NCBI GenBank assembly: GCA_003313425.1
Contig: NHZP01000029.1
Location: 372,001 to 436,000, forward strand
Source: Pseudopyrenochaeta lycopersici
Taxonomy: Eukaryota; Ascomycota; Dothideomycetes; Pleosporales; Pseudopyrenochaetaceae
Length of the DNA: 64,000 bases
Reading direction: 5' to 3'
Position 1 is the stretch's first letter. Each line of letters starts with the position of its first letter. The notes beneath the pieces were generated by a model, which saw only the letters and a list, made by a program, of their open reading frames with translations, was not told where the DNA came from and searched no databases. The translations under genes and the position numbers were made by a program. Positions 47,284 to 59,270 of this stretch are shown piece after piece.

Positions 47284-47787
47284 TGTTGTCGTCGTTGTCA
47301 TCATGGACGTGGTCGTGCTCCGCAGCTCTTGCCTGCAGCCAAGCGGGCAGCGGCAACCCATGCGCAGACTAGCTGCTTGTTGGCAGCGCTCTAGGTAATG
47401 ACTGTGAGTGGTCCAGTCTTGATACTAACAAGTACTCAGTGGATAGGATCAGTTGCTTACAAGCGTCTCGAAGGTGTTGGCATACAACACCACCCTCTGG
47501 TAGATGGTTTGATTGTTGCCCACCGGCCCGGCGTGCTGCTCGACTTCGTGGCCGAACTCGACGAGGTCCACCCAAGTCTCCATGTCCGACTTGAATTCCG
47601 CCCAGCTCCGCGCCTCAGCGAAGACGGGGGTCGGCGGAGTGTTGGGGGGCTCGCCGGGAGCGGAAGGACGCACAGGAAATTCCTCGAGCGGAGGTGGTGG
47701 AGGAGGAGTAGGAGGGGGTGGTGGTGTTGGTGGCGGCGGGGGAGCGGCTGTTGCCAAAGAGGAGTAGTCGTCAATCTCCAGTGCCAT
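47153..47787 (-). CDS. Poly-proline / poly-aspartate small protein (180 aa)
   Basis: Exon 47787-47461 (MALEIDDYSSLATAAPPPPP...) and exon 47368-47153, joined over a 92-nt intron (donor GTAAGC, acceptor GCAGCTAG); the join reads FETLSAHGLPLPAWLQ. Residues of about 15-33 are nearly all proline. The middle SWAEFKSDMETWVDLVEFG is a likely amphipathic helix with normal codon use. The second exon holds an unbroken run of 15 aspartates next to a Trp-rich hydrophobic end (WGRLKAFWGLGWLAFV). If the intron is not used, the first exon stops at 47449. No family recognised. Confidence 0.5.
47251..47283. repeat. Trinucleotide microsatellite (CGT)11
   Basis: Eleven perfect CGT units, embedded in a wider imperfect array from about 47235 to 47303. 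It lies within the second exon of the small protein gene and codes for its aspartate run on the minus strand. Length is likely to vary between strains. Confidence 0.85.
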
Positions 47788-50700
47788 GTTGATTTGTAGT
47801 TTCCAGAAAAGATGTCTCGTAGAGTAGTTGTGTTATTTGACAGAGAGTACAAAAAGCCCAAAATTATACGGCTTAAATGTGCTCCTCCTTGAGGCCCCTG
47901 CGTCCGTCACAGGGTTGCCAAGACGACGTGAAAGGCGAGCGACAACAAGTCCTTCACCTTGACGACACATCTTTTAGTGATGAGAAGTTCATACTACTGA
48001 TACGTAGCTCTGTATCGGCTAGCTCATATATGTAAATACCTCTAAGGCCATACTGCAGCCAGGGCGACTTTGTCAAACTCCAAGGGTCAGTACTGGGAGA
48101 TGACCTGGGCCAATGGAGATCCTTAAAGTACTACAACTGTAGCAAGCGTGTGAGTCTCCAAAAGCTTTGCTAATCCTGGAAGTGTCGACTACACAGCTTT
48201 AAGATCCCTCCAGGACTGCAACGAGCCTTGGATGCTCTCTAGTGACGCAGTTCACTGATGTTGACTTAGCAACCTTCCGATCGTGCCTACACTCGAAATC
48301 CGTTCTAGTCTCCCTTGGCCGCCTATAGCCTTCGCTGCGTCTTATGAGAAGGATGCACAGCAACCGAAGAGTAATAAACCGAGCGTTGGCTGCGGGGAGT
48401 GATTGTTGAAGAGAGACATTGGAGAGAACCAGGTTTGTCTGAGGAGCAAACAGTGACTAGGACTTGAGGAGGTTTGATTGGGAATGCGCTGATTGACCGT
48501 AGAGCCTTCATCGGAACAGGCATAAAGAGATGTGTAGAACTACAGCCGGTGACAATGATATATGTAATCTCAGGAGATTATACATACTTCAGAGGGATTG
48601 CTTGCTGGGGATTCGAGCGTTGAGGAATTCAAAAGAAATGTTCACCTTGTTCATTTGGATCTTCAAATTGAAGGCATCATGTTGTTTGAGATCGCAGTCC
48701 AGTCAAGCATGTTCATCCTTCTGCAATCCATAGTGTCTCTTGATGAAGTGTGTTTACACACTGTATATCGAAGGGTCCCCACGCTGGCGTCTTAGGATTG
48801 TGAATTTATAGTTGCAGTGATGGCTGTCGCCAGGATATTGAGCCTTGGACCGCAAGTCAATTCGCTGACTTTTAAGAATATTGTTTGGTCCGGATTAGAC
48901 GTATTTGCATTTGGACGACCTCGGCCCACTTTGTGACTTGCTATGTCGTTCCTCGCCAAAATCTTTTGGTGGCCACGGATTCCATCAAACTCTCCTTCAC
49001 GGTGTTGCAAGCTTTGCGCTTACACTCTACACCATCCTGCAACACGACCGCAGTACCTTTGATTTGGTATAATTTAATCATACGGCCCATGAAGAATCTA
49101 GTGACAGTGCGTACAGCAACGAATATCCCTTTGAGTAGCGCAGGAGCAGGCCGCATGGTCACTAGCGGGGAGAGCCCCGCATGCTCGGATCGTAGTGACA
49201 TATATTTCTAAAGTTTCATCGCTGACACTTTAGTGGTTTGCTTAGGTCTTCTCCGCAGCCCTTCCAGCGGGCTTGCTCTTTGTCGCGATCGGGCAACTAT
49301 TCCGTCGCCTCTGGCTTCCCCCGGTGAACGCATGGGTCCAGCTATGCACACGCATATTTGGGATTCCCTAGGCCTGATGGCTCCAGTTCCTTGTGATTGG
49401 GTCGATAGAGCAAGTTGACGAGCCAAAGCGGGTCGCAGGCGCGAACAACAGTAAATTGGGCCCAAAGCCAGTCGGTAAGGAGCGCTATAGAATGAATTTT
49501 ACGCCGCAAAGGGCTTCTGTATGCTCGTCTCTTGCATTCACCGCTTGTTGACAGATTCAGGAACACAATCAAGAACGATCCACCCTCCACGGCGTTGAAT
49601 AAAGCTTTCTCTCATGCGGCCCGATCGCGACCACCATGTAACGTAACTAGAGTCATCGGACATATGACCATGAAACTGAAAGATTTATGAATGCCGGCTG
49701 AGGAAAGGCCGTCGGATGTCTGGGAAGAATGGCACGGTGTGGAAAGCTGCGCTCCGATCAACATCATCTTTCGAATCTGTCTTATCTCTTTGCCCTCGTC
49801 TCCTTCGCCTTCGTGTTCCGTAGAGGCATTTCAAGCATCTCGTTGGTCAATCAGAATGCTCTAGAGACTGTGGAGCATCCGCAGTCAGCGCCAACACCTT
49901 CCTCAGTTCCATAACCGAATGGAGTAGACTCCCCGCGTAACAAGACTGCAATGTGTGAGGCCCCGAGGCTGAAGACCAGAAAAGAAGGCTTGAAAAGGAA
50001 TGATTGGATATAAGACCATGCGGTACCATGTCTCACAGTGCTTTGAGCAATGTCGATTCTGCCCGGACTTCTAGTCGCTTATCCTTGAAGATTTTGGTCC
50101 GCTTTAAGCATATCGCGGCTGCTACACAACCCGATCTGCAAGCGAAATATTCCAGTTATATACCATGACCATTCTTGCCGTCGAGCCTTGATAGATTGGG
50201 AAGGGAAGAATATTGGCTTGAGGACAAAGCGGAGTTGAAAATCTCGTTTCTTTCCTATCCGTCTAGCCGCTTTGGCAGGCGTCGGTTATGCATTTCGCAT
50301 ATCCTTCTGTTTTACTCTTTTCAGTGGCATTGATATCATCAATGCGCAAGAGCTGCTTTATACTGTTCGGGTTATTAAGCTTTAGTACGACTCTTCACGG
50401 AGTCTTTCAGTCCCCGGTACTGGCACCTTATATCACCTATCTCGAGACAGCCTCCCTCATGTTGGCGTGTCACTGATACTGTGGTACTCCAACGGATTTC
50501 CTAGGCTGCATTGAGCTTTTTATGATCACCTACGGGCGCCTAACTGCTTGTGAAGTCATGGCCTGGGGAAGAGCACCGATGAACGGCCAACACGCTGTGC
50601 TCCCCAGGAAATCCTTGTGCGTTTCTCAACAATGTCAGCAAAAGTCCACAGATTACGAATCGAATGGCATCCAAGGTTCATAATGCCCATCAGAAGCTCT

Positions 50701-53700
50701 CTTAGGTCAGCACTGATAACCATGATACGCAGAGTTCAGGCTCCGCTATCGGGCTACCTGCATACTTAAGTAAAGAGGGATTTGATGCTTAGCTGTGCCG
50801 GCCAATCATAATACCCCCTCCTAATCACTAGGAAACAAATCAAAGTAAAGAAATGAGGATGGCCTTACCGAGAGGAAGGAACATTTGATACTTTGAATAC
50901 CTTCTGCGAAGACTAGGGCGGAAAAACCATTCGATCTTTTCCCCTTCTTCCTGTGAAAACATTAGCGGCAGTCTACAAAAACATCAGCAGAGTATGACGA
51001 AGTCGTGCGTATTCCATAAGCAGGACGCATTTTACAGCATCGGAACTACAGTATGCATGGGACATCAGGTTTGAAGAAAGCTATCGAGGTGCGGACACGC
51101 CGGGCTCTTGCTGCGTTTTCGTTGAAACAGTCGACAATAAGGCAGAAACTTTTCGTTCCCATTCTCATCTAGAGGATGCAACAAACACGGGGGTATTTGG
51201 CGACTTACTGCCGATTGAATTCTCAGTTTGCACTCCAGGCAATCTCACAGTCCTTCAGTCCTAAAAGGGTGTCAGCGCAAGCTCAATTTGACGAACGAGG
51301 AAGAAAAGCCAATGAGATGTGTCCATCAGAAGCTCATGTTCAGCACTGGCAACCACAGCATGCACCAAAACTTCGCAGACAGAATCCAACATAGCGAGCT
51401 GGTTGCAACACTAGGGGTTCCTCTGCTAGATCAACTAACACGCGATTGAAGTTGCCGACTGGGTGTTCAGGCCAGTCGACTCCCGCATGCTCATCATGGA
51501 AAAGCAAAACGAAAAGAATCATACTACTCACTTCAAATGTAATTAGAAGTGCTGAACACAGCTTCTTCAACGCTAGAGATCTTTTAGAGATCTTTGCAGG
51601 CATCACTGTACCTCTCGAAGCTGCAACCGTCCACTGCGAGGCCGCTTTTAATGTCACATCAGTTGACCGCGCTCGCCAACGATTGTTGTCGCCCCAGAGC
51701 CAACTGTTGAACAACCGGTGCTCGAGTATGTTGAAGAGGTCCGGTGAATGAAATGCTGATATTGTTGCGAAACTGTAGCAGTTTGGCTTCGTCCCCATAA
51801 TATTGCCTGCAGAGTACTAGCCCGACACACTGTGGGCTGCGGCATGGGCCCAATTTCGATGCCGCAGTCGGAAATACTGACTGTCGTACAGGAGCCAGTG
51901 ACATGATTCCTAAGTTGCATGTTCAATTATGCACATTGATCGGTGGCTGAACTCTCGAGCATGACTGTAGGAGGTTTTCGATCTTGAAAGCTCGACGTCT
52001 GCGGCTTCAATCCACGCGAGACTCGAATTGCCCAAACCTCTGTGTAAAGAATTTTTGGATCGGAACCAAAGACTTTCAGAAATTAGAAGCCATACGACCA
52101 CGATCGGAATAATTGCCTAGAATAACGATCCTCCAGTTGTAGCGACCGGTTGTTATGGATAAGACTGCATAGGACCACAAGTGCTGGTACACCTCGGTGC
52201 CAATCATCCTTATGCGTTGTTCGATTTCGAAGGAGGTTGGGTTCCGATGCGCGGTGCGACTTCGAGAAAAATAAAGTAGAGAGTCTAGAGAGCAAAAGTA
52301 ATGCCGAAAAGGATGAGTTGGAATAACTTGCAACCTTTTCGGAGCTTTTGAGTGCTGTTGGTGGTTGATTGCTGGCTTATGGGTTAGCCATTGTAGTTCA
52401 AGAGTCGGAGTAAAGAAACGTGCTCACAAACACCATGGAAGAGCCCACTGACATTGACCAAGGTTGAATTCCCCTCTGTATAGGATATCATGAGCTGAGG
52501 TGGTAGTCTTAGGAGCTCCGCAAGTGCCTTCAGGTAAGGTTCCTCTATCGTAGAGATTATCAGCAACATTCGTTTCCGGAGCTGCTAAACTGACTTATCT
52601 ATATTCTTCTCAGCCAGAAGAGCCATATATTTATAAGACGATGCGTTATAGTGAAATTTCGATTAGCTGCATATGTTACGGAACACCCGCAGCGTCTTAT
52701 TCCAGACGCTGCCGGGGCAACGAGCATAAAAGAAGAGATCATGAACGAGTGCAACACGGTGCAAGAACCTTGCAAGAAGGAGTAATTGAAGTAAAACTCC
52801 TACTTACTTTGCGTCTAAATCTCCTACGCTGGTATTGCAGGCAGAAGGAGCCTAAAGAAGGCCTCGCGCTTTCTTATGGCCGTCTGGTTGCGCACTACAG
52901 CTGTCGTCAAGATCAGAGCTTGTCCCGGGGGTCTTCTGCGTGGCGAAAAGTCCAAGGGTTGAGGAAAGTCTGGAACGAAACTGGAGAAAGTGGCTTTGTT
53001 GTGGTTGAGGGGGTGGAGCTGGAAAGTGAGAGGGCGAGCTTTTATGACCGTTCGACGGCTCGGGAGTGGCAACGCAAGGCGCTCGCAATGTCACGTTCAC
53101 CGCATGGACCTATACATGACGATGCAGCGAAACAGGAAAGTGCTAAAAAAACGAGGGAAATTTGCTAAGGACCATACAGGTCTTATCATCCTTCTAGCAC
53201 CAGCTCAGTTGAATTTCCTAGCGTGGTTGTCAACCATGAGCGTGGTCAACGGAGACCCCACAAAAGCTCGATGCCCAAAACACGACAAGGGGTAACGAAG
53301 GAATTTCAAAAGAATTTTCGGTGACCATTGGTCTCGTCATCGATATAGCAGTCGGCGGAGCCAGTACTCGCAGTAACAACAGTGCTTGCCTTATCTGGAC
53401 GAAACTCCGATGACGTACAGACGAGTAGAGCAAGACTGAGGAACTCGAGAATGTAATGCTGCCAAGAGAGTGTGGTTCTGTGCTTTCATGCCAATTTTCG
53501 CCTTTGTGGCAGGTCTTGGTCATGTCTGCACATTCACAGGCGGTGTGGAGGGGAATACAGGTCTGGGATTCAAGCAGAACCAAACAGAAACCCAAAATCC
53601 CCCCCTCAACTGCTGAACTCCAGAACTGACCTCACCTCATTCAAAACAACGCAAGTAATGAATGAACTAAATTTAAAGGTTCTGGCTTAACGTACGATAA

Positions 53701-54580
53701 GCACTCAACCTCGGCGAACCTGGCCCGATAGCCCCATTGCATCAAAGTTGGTCAAGCCCAGGGCCCTCGAACTAGAACAATCCATCTTATACTACCCTTA
53801 GCAAATACCACAATCTAATTCCTCCCTTTCGAATCCTCTCGCACGTGGCACAATGCTCGTTGTCGCTAGTACCCATTATTCCTTCAGAGCTGGTGCCGCT
53901 CAAATAACGTCAGCGTTATCGGAGTTAGGCCTCTACAAAAACAGAGGAAACTGAGCTTATAAACATGCCTCTCATCGACTTTTCGCACAAGAAGACAGCC
54001 GCGACACTGAGAAATCACGCAAAAACGAGCATGTTGACACAAGGGTGGAAAAGATTGTATATTCCATGAATGGAGAGGAAGCACCAAAGGGCAACGCACA
54101 TTGACAATTCTGTATGCCATAGGTTGGTATTTAATATTGGCAGATGGGGATATGCCATAATCACTGGCCAATACGATTGGAGGAAGGGGGTTGGTGACTA
54201 TAATGTAGTCGATGAGACAAATGGCTCCGACTTGACTCGGCGTCAGGCGATTCTGAAGAATTCGCCGAAGTACAATTGATATGGTATGTCAATAGTTTGG
54301 ATTTAGCGTGCGATGTCTTATGGCAAAAAAACGTGAGTACACGATTTCATACGATAGTGACTGAGCGCCTAAACCCATCCCGCGTCGCGCATAATTGCAA
54401 CCTCGGATATAGTTGTCGAAGGCCAGAAAACAACCGAAAGTGCTAGGGTGTCTTCCGCATAAATTCATTGCATGTTGTAAATGTGTAAAAGTTTTGCGTT
54501 CAAGTTACTGGGCTTATATCGCCGACTAACTGACCTCACTCCATTTCCTCTTTTGATTAGTCAGCCCCATATCCCCGGTT
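47788..54580. other. Gene desert of about 6.8 kb
   Basis: I can support no gene here. The longest frame (52641-53168, plus, 175 codons) has no motif, an odd composition and overlapping open frames on the other strand. Composition is not strongly AT-rich, so this is not a typical RIP block. A weak resemblance between about 50690-50735 and 51325-51365 (CCATCAGAAGCTC, then TCAGCACTG) hints at an old duplication. Confidence 0.35.
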
Positions 54581-54584
54581 TGTA

Positions 54585-54616
54585 AGCAAAATAACGCCCG
54601 GCTCAACTTCGGCTCA
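54585..54616 (+). repeat. Left copy of direct repeat
   Basis: AGCAAAAT followed by CGGCTCAACTTCGGCTCA. It matches the copy at 56615-56646 with one mismatch in the 18-nt core. Confidence 0.6.
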
Positions 54617-55017
54617 GGCGCTGCTCAGGTTGCACCTCCACTGCTCAGGCTACTCACTTTCAACTCACCCTTCTATCCAAACTCCGTTAGCCAGCCCAAT
54701 TATAGAAGATAATGGACAATCCTTGTCATGGTTTTCTGTCAACTCTACGCGAAAGACAGTTTCAGGGATGAGCTGGCTATGAAGCCCAGAAATGGGCCAT
54801 CCTAAGGGATGCCACGGAACTGGATCACTTATGCAGGATGGCTATAGAAGCTAGCTCGAGTTGCTGGTGTTGAGTGGTTGTCGGACGCCGTAGGGGTAAC
54901 ACCCCCCTACCGCCATTTGTATCCATCCCTTATCTCCCTTCTCCAATCTCCCTTCTCCCCTCTGTTTCCTGTGTCCACTACCTATTCTTGACTTCCTATG
55001 CCTCTATTTATTTAATA

Positions 55018-55400
55018 ATGGCAAAGCCTAAGAAAGGTTTTATCTAGCCAGCGAAGGAGAAAAAAGGCACTGATCTACCTCCCTCTGTTAATGGAAGCCG
55101 AATCCTTAAAAGGCTTGAAGATGAGACACTTAGGCTCTATCAGCAGAAGTTAGACGAATGGGATCTGTTAGTATCTGCTCTTGGAGTATAGATAGCTTCA
55201 CGATCTAACTGTTGGAATAGGTTCGTTAGAGAAGAACGTCCTGGTGCTACGGTCTATGACTTGGAGGCTCTTAAGCATTTTGTCTACTGGCAGGCGGCCG
55301 CTGTAGACGGCACAAAAGGTTTATAAGCATGTGTAGAGACTGTTCGAAACTATTGGAATCGATTTACAGCACCTCTTCTAATATACTTTTAAGGGCTATC
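55018..55400 (+). pseudogene. Relic resembling the N-terminal part of DUF3435 (Starship-captain-type) proteins
   Basis: From ATG 55018 one frame carries RILKRLEDETLRLYQQKLDEW, then, after a probable 54-nt intron (55171-55224) with a GTTAGT donor, FVREERPGATVYDLEALKHF, WQAAAVDGTKG and CVETVRNYWNRFTA. This order resembles the N-terminal region of fungal DUF3435 proteins, the tyrosine-recombinase-like family that includes Starship captains. TAG and TAA interrupt the frame, and downstream the recombinase core with its catalytic Arg-His-Tyr cannot be read. It is dead. The match is from memory of the family pattern and needs a profile search. Confidence 0.4.
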
Positions 55401-55599
55401 ATAGATGCGCGACTTGTCTTTGAAATAAGACGCGGATCTCTAATCACATGCGGATTTGCTGTAAAAGACGAGTTAAGAAGCTAGCTGCTGCCTTAGCAAA
55501 CGTCCTGTTAGTGTTTGTTGCTGTAACCTTTGTTATCTTAGAAGGAGATATTAACTTATTGTCTGTTACTGTAGAACAAAGAACAGAAAGATTAGGTTG

Positions 55600-56355
55600 T
55601 TAAGATGTCTTTGCTAGAAGAACAGAAATTTGTGTTGTCTTAACTATCTTCGGCGCCCTGGTCGAGCTGCTATCTATAACTCTGTGCGCCTGTTTTCTAG
55701 TATGGCTTAGAGGGCTTTGTAACTGATCTAGCTCCTTGTAGACTATTCTGTTGAGTTGCGTAACCTGTCGCTGCATATATGTGTCCTTTAGCTTATCCGA
55801 GCTGTATTTGCAATCGTGCCTAACGAATTGATGAACTTGTATGATAATTTCTGAAAGAAGGGGCACATTTCGAAGCCCTAAATGTCTGTTAGTAAAGTTA
55901 GCAACCTGCACTATTGTAAGATAAAAAACGTACGCTTTTGAAAGTGCTGGACAAGATTTCCACGTGTCGTGAATAGCTCCACCCCGTTTGCATCCGCGAT
56001 AGGGACACTGAAGTTAGTCTATTCGAGCAGTAGGCTTATGGTTATTGTTCTCCCCTTCGCGATCGTTACCGTCGTTATTGTCACTATTGATATTGTAGTG
56101 AGCGAGGGGTTGTCGACATCGTTCTAATTTAGCGGCAAGGAGCTGTTCCTCAGACTAATCAATTAGTAAGGCATTAAAAGTTTGTAAGATACTAACTGAG
56201 TAGTCTTCAATATAATAGACTAATTCCTGATTTGTTAGGAGGTAGACGAAGCAAGTCCGGCACTGATGGTGCTGTATGTGCTCGTTTGACATTTTGGTAA
56301 CGTCGATCGCAATGGAAACGAGGTCTGTTAGAATCGCTGTTGCTTCAAGCTTCAA
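55600..56355 (-). pseudogene. Unidentified stop-interrupted coding relic
   Basis: Minus-strand frames from 56355 (MKLEATAILTDLVSIAIDVT) to 55600 (RVIDSSSTRAPKIVKTTQIS) read as protein with only a few TAG/TAA breaks. A zinc-finger-like CPYRGCKRGGAIHDTWKSC lies in the middle (about 55960-56020). No family recognised. It may be the cargo or second gene of the degenerate element. Confidence 0.3.
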
Positions 56356-56614
56356 GCATTTGTTAGCCTGCTACTGAGGATTGGCGCTGATGTCGACGTT
56401 TCCAATTGGCAGGAAGATACGGTAACCCCAATGCGGCAAAACAGGCAAAGGTGCTTTTCGCTAGGCCGCGTGACGTGGTGTGCCCAGATGAAGTCTTCTA
56501 CAAATCTTCGTTTCTTGTGAAGACTTTCTGTCTAACGCATCTGTTGCTATTTTTAAGTGTATTCTACTCTTGGTATACACCTAACTAGGTTACTCGTTGT
56601 TAGGCCATTACATC

Positions 56615-56646
56615 AGCAAAATCTTCCTCGGCTCAACCTCGGCTCA
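56615..56646 (+). repeat. Right copy of direct repeat
   Basis: AGCAAAAT followed by CGGCTCAACCTCGGCTCA. It is followed by further GCTCGG/GCTTGCT-type imperfect repeats up to about 56700. Confidence 0.6.
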
Positions 56647-57032
56647 ATTATGCTCGGCCTGAATCATGCTTGCTAGAGCTTGCTCGGGCTTGCTCCATGA
56701 TCAAAATCATGGTGCCTTAATTAGACAATGGTCGACTCTGCGCTCATACAATATCTGTGCAAACCAATCTTGCGCAACATGCCCCTAAAGCGGACCCTCG
56801 GTCTAAGCAGCGGCCAAACGGGAATGAGCCCGCCATGATTTGCTTCAACAGCATCATGCCTGAGCGGGCACAAGCTGACTTTGAAGAATCTTGACAGTAA
56901 CTGTGGGCTTCTTCTTGTCGCTGAGACGCGAAATTCGAAGAGGATTCACGAATATTTCCAGATAGCATTATTCCATTAATAGCTAAAGAAATTGCTAAGA
57001 TTGCAAGAGAAATATGAGACTCGGGTTTCAGA

Positions 57033-58373
57033 CTACTCGAGTAACTCCTTGCAATCTATATCATATGCCTTCAACTGCTTCATTTTCATCTCGACAAATG
57101 GATCTAGTCCAGCTTGAAGATCCTCGTCTAGCGACTCGAGCCCGCGGCCATCCTCATTCAGGCAGTTATCAAAAAGCACGTCAACATCAAGCGGTTTCCG
57201 TGCAGCAAAATTAAACCAGAATCTTTTCGTATGCCAGGACTCCAGCATGAGACTCGAAAGACTTGTCTCATCAATCGTCAAACCTTTTGCCCCTTCAACT
57301 CGCTGCATCGCTCTGACAAACTGCTCCAAGCGAGGCTCATAAGCAGCCTTGAACTCTTCTATAGTTCGGCCGCGGAACAGATATGCCTCTGGCCCAATAA
57401 GAAGTAACCACCACGGTGACTCTGATGCGTATTGCTCAGGCATTGCATTTGTGAACTCGAGATCCAGCACGGCCGTGATGCGGAGGTTTTCCGGATTAAC
57501 TAGCATGTTTTGACACCGGAAATCGTCGCAGAAGAGTTTAAAAGGTCCACGGTCATTAACGGTGTACTTTGAAACCAGTTGAGCGAACAAATAGCGGGAG
57601 ACGTACAACTCCTTAGAAGCTTTAGGACTAGAGCAGAAGTTGCGTTGCGTGCGAAGGTGAGTTAAGTGTGCTTGCGTGAGAGACTGGAAGTAGTTGCTTG
57701 AAGTGTTGAACGGGGTGCTTGGGAATTTATCAACCGGATAAAATGTAGACGTCGCCAATTCATTCATACTGTAAGTTAGGGGCCTCCCCTTAACAGACCA
57801 GCTGCCCGATTCAGCGTCCTTTGAGATGGCCCCGATACCAGAGAAGTTGAATTGATAGAGTTGAAGCATGAAATCGGCGATCTGCTCGTAGACAGTGTCC
57901 AGAGTTTTTGTGTCGATGTTGGGGTTCAGCCAGAGCTTCTGCACGTCGGTACGATCAGACAGAATGCTACTCAAGCTGACTCCCTCTACAAATTCAGAGA
58001 TGATGAATGGACCAAGCTGGCGAGGACTGTCTTTGGTCAACCCCCAGCCTAGCAGACGTGGAACCGGGATCGTAGTGTTTTCATGGATGAATTTGATTGT
58101 CTCGACTTCATTCTGCGTCTTTTCGTCCCGGAAAACTGAGTGTCCCTGCCCTGAAAAACGAATCATGGCATCCGCGCCCCCATCGCTGAACATAACTCGC
58201 AGACAAAGATTGAACGGACCTCCCATCCAATCGATTACCTCTGGATCCTGGCTTCCTGGTCGATAGTGCGCGACAAAATGCGCGATTTCATCTTTTGTGT
58301 TCAGGACCTCTTTCTTCCACTTGTCCCATTCATCATCACCTATCTTTTCTGCAATTTCGTCATATACACTCAT
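57033..58373 (-). CDS. APH-family phosphotransferase-like protein (446 aa)
   Basis: Single exon, intact, start MSVYDEIAEKIGDDEWDKW at 58373. It shows the aminoglycoside-phosphotransferase/choline-kinase fold: nucleotide-binding lobe with AMIRFSGQG and NEVETIKFIHENTTIPVPRLLGW, hinge GPFIISEFVEGVSL, catalytic loop LFCDDFRCQNMLV (Asp283/284, Asn289) in place of the usual HxDxxxxN, and the metal-binding Asp304 in VLDLEFTNA. The usual catalytic-loop His is replaced by Cys, as in many fungal members. Substrate unknown; antibiotic resistance should not be inferred. It is the only intact gene in the relic-rich right end. Confidence 0.85.
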   Translation of the reverse strand: MSVYDEIAEKIGDDEWDKWKKEVLNTKDEIAHFVAHYRPGSQDPEVIDWMGGPFNLCLRVMFSDGGADAMIRFSGQGHSVFRDEKTQNEVETIKFIHENTTIPVPRLLGWGLTKDSPRQLGPFIISEFVEGVSLSSILSDRTDVQKLWLNPNIDTKTLDTVYEQIADFMLQLYQFNFSGIGAISKDAESGSWSVKGRPLTYSMNELATSTFYPVDKFPSTPFNTSSNYFQSLTQAHLTHLRTQRNFCSSPKASKELYVSRYLFAQLVSKYTVNDRGPFKLFCDDFRCQNMLVNPENLRITAVLDLEFTNAMPEQYASESPWWLLLIGPEAYLFRGRTIEEFKAAYEPRLEQFVRAMQRVEGAKGLTIDETSLSSLMLESWHTKRFWFNFAARKPLDVDVLFDNCLNEDGRGLESLDEDLQAGLDPFVEMKMKQLKAYDIDCKELLE

Positions 58374-59270
58374 AGTACGAGAAGCCGATGTATTAATAGT
58401 AAAATAGCAGGCGGCTGTGCGAATGCGGAAAAATTTGGAAGGACGCGTCTTATTTACGACTGGCGCACAGTCTATGCGTCAGCGGAGGGGCACCTCTTAT
58501 CGAGCCTCGCGGCTGGCGGCTGCGGGGCAGATCAAAGAGAGCGCAAAAAAGTTGCACTTCAACGGCAAATTAAGGTGCACATTGACGGCAAATTGACAGG
58601 CCCATGGAATATTTGCTTCAGTTAAATTTAGAACGTTTTACTAAGAACAAGTACTGAAAACGGGCCCTAGCCGCACACAAAGCTATCTGTTGCTGATGTT
58701 CCTTCGTACATGACCCACAGAAAATCTGAAGGACATATGGAATACGGCAGCAAACCCTCCTAAGTCCAGAATAATTCCAGATCGAACCATGGCGATAAGT
58801 TACAACTGCCTTTCAATGAGGCTACATACTGGGAAGTCTAGTCAACATCTCACAGTCAGGGTGGAAGTTGTGCCGCAGCGCTTCTCGAAACATTTGATGA
58901 TGATCTCCTCCTGATTCACCATCTCTTCTCATTAGCTAGCTCCCAAAATTGAAATGCGGCACGGCGAACAAATTTGAAAGCTGCTCTCAAATCAATCGCT
59001 ACGCGCCGAAGGAATATGTGAGATGGCCAGTGTCACACTCTCGCACTCTAGGATGACAGGATGCGGCTACGCTAGCGGTTCAAGTTTGTTTGCGGCGTTG
59101 TAAATGGTCTATAAATTGGGAATCAAGCTGCTGTCAATTTTCGTCTTCATTAAGTGACTCACGCTTTCAACCATTCTACTATCTCAAGTTCTCAAACCGT
59201 AATTACAACTCAATTATAATAAAACACTTTATCTAACATCCCTTTCAATATCATAACTAGCAGCGGTGGT
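58374..59270. other. Gene-free stretch upstream of the APH-like gene
   Basis: Promoter side of the APH-like gene and the degraded 5' part of the BCS1-like relic. No AAA core motif (Walker A or B) can be read here. Confidence 0.35.

Larger units (their letters stand above)
54585..56646. mobile_element. Degenerate mobile element of about 2 kb between short direct repeats
   Basis: Both ends carry AGCAAAAT, a short variable gap and then CGGCTCAACnTCGGCTCA in the same orientation (54585-54616 and 56615-56646), 2030 bp apart. Between them lie two stop-interrupted coding relics on opposite strands. The bounds, class and any target-site duplication are not established; the repeats may be internal rather than terminal. 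Confidence 0.4.

Noticed and set aside
52641..53168. 175-codon plus-strand frame in the gene desert
   Set aside because: No motif, basic and Arg/Ser-skewed, with overlapping open frames on the other strand; likely chance.
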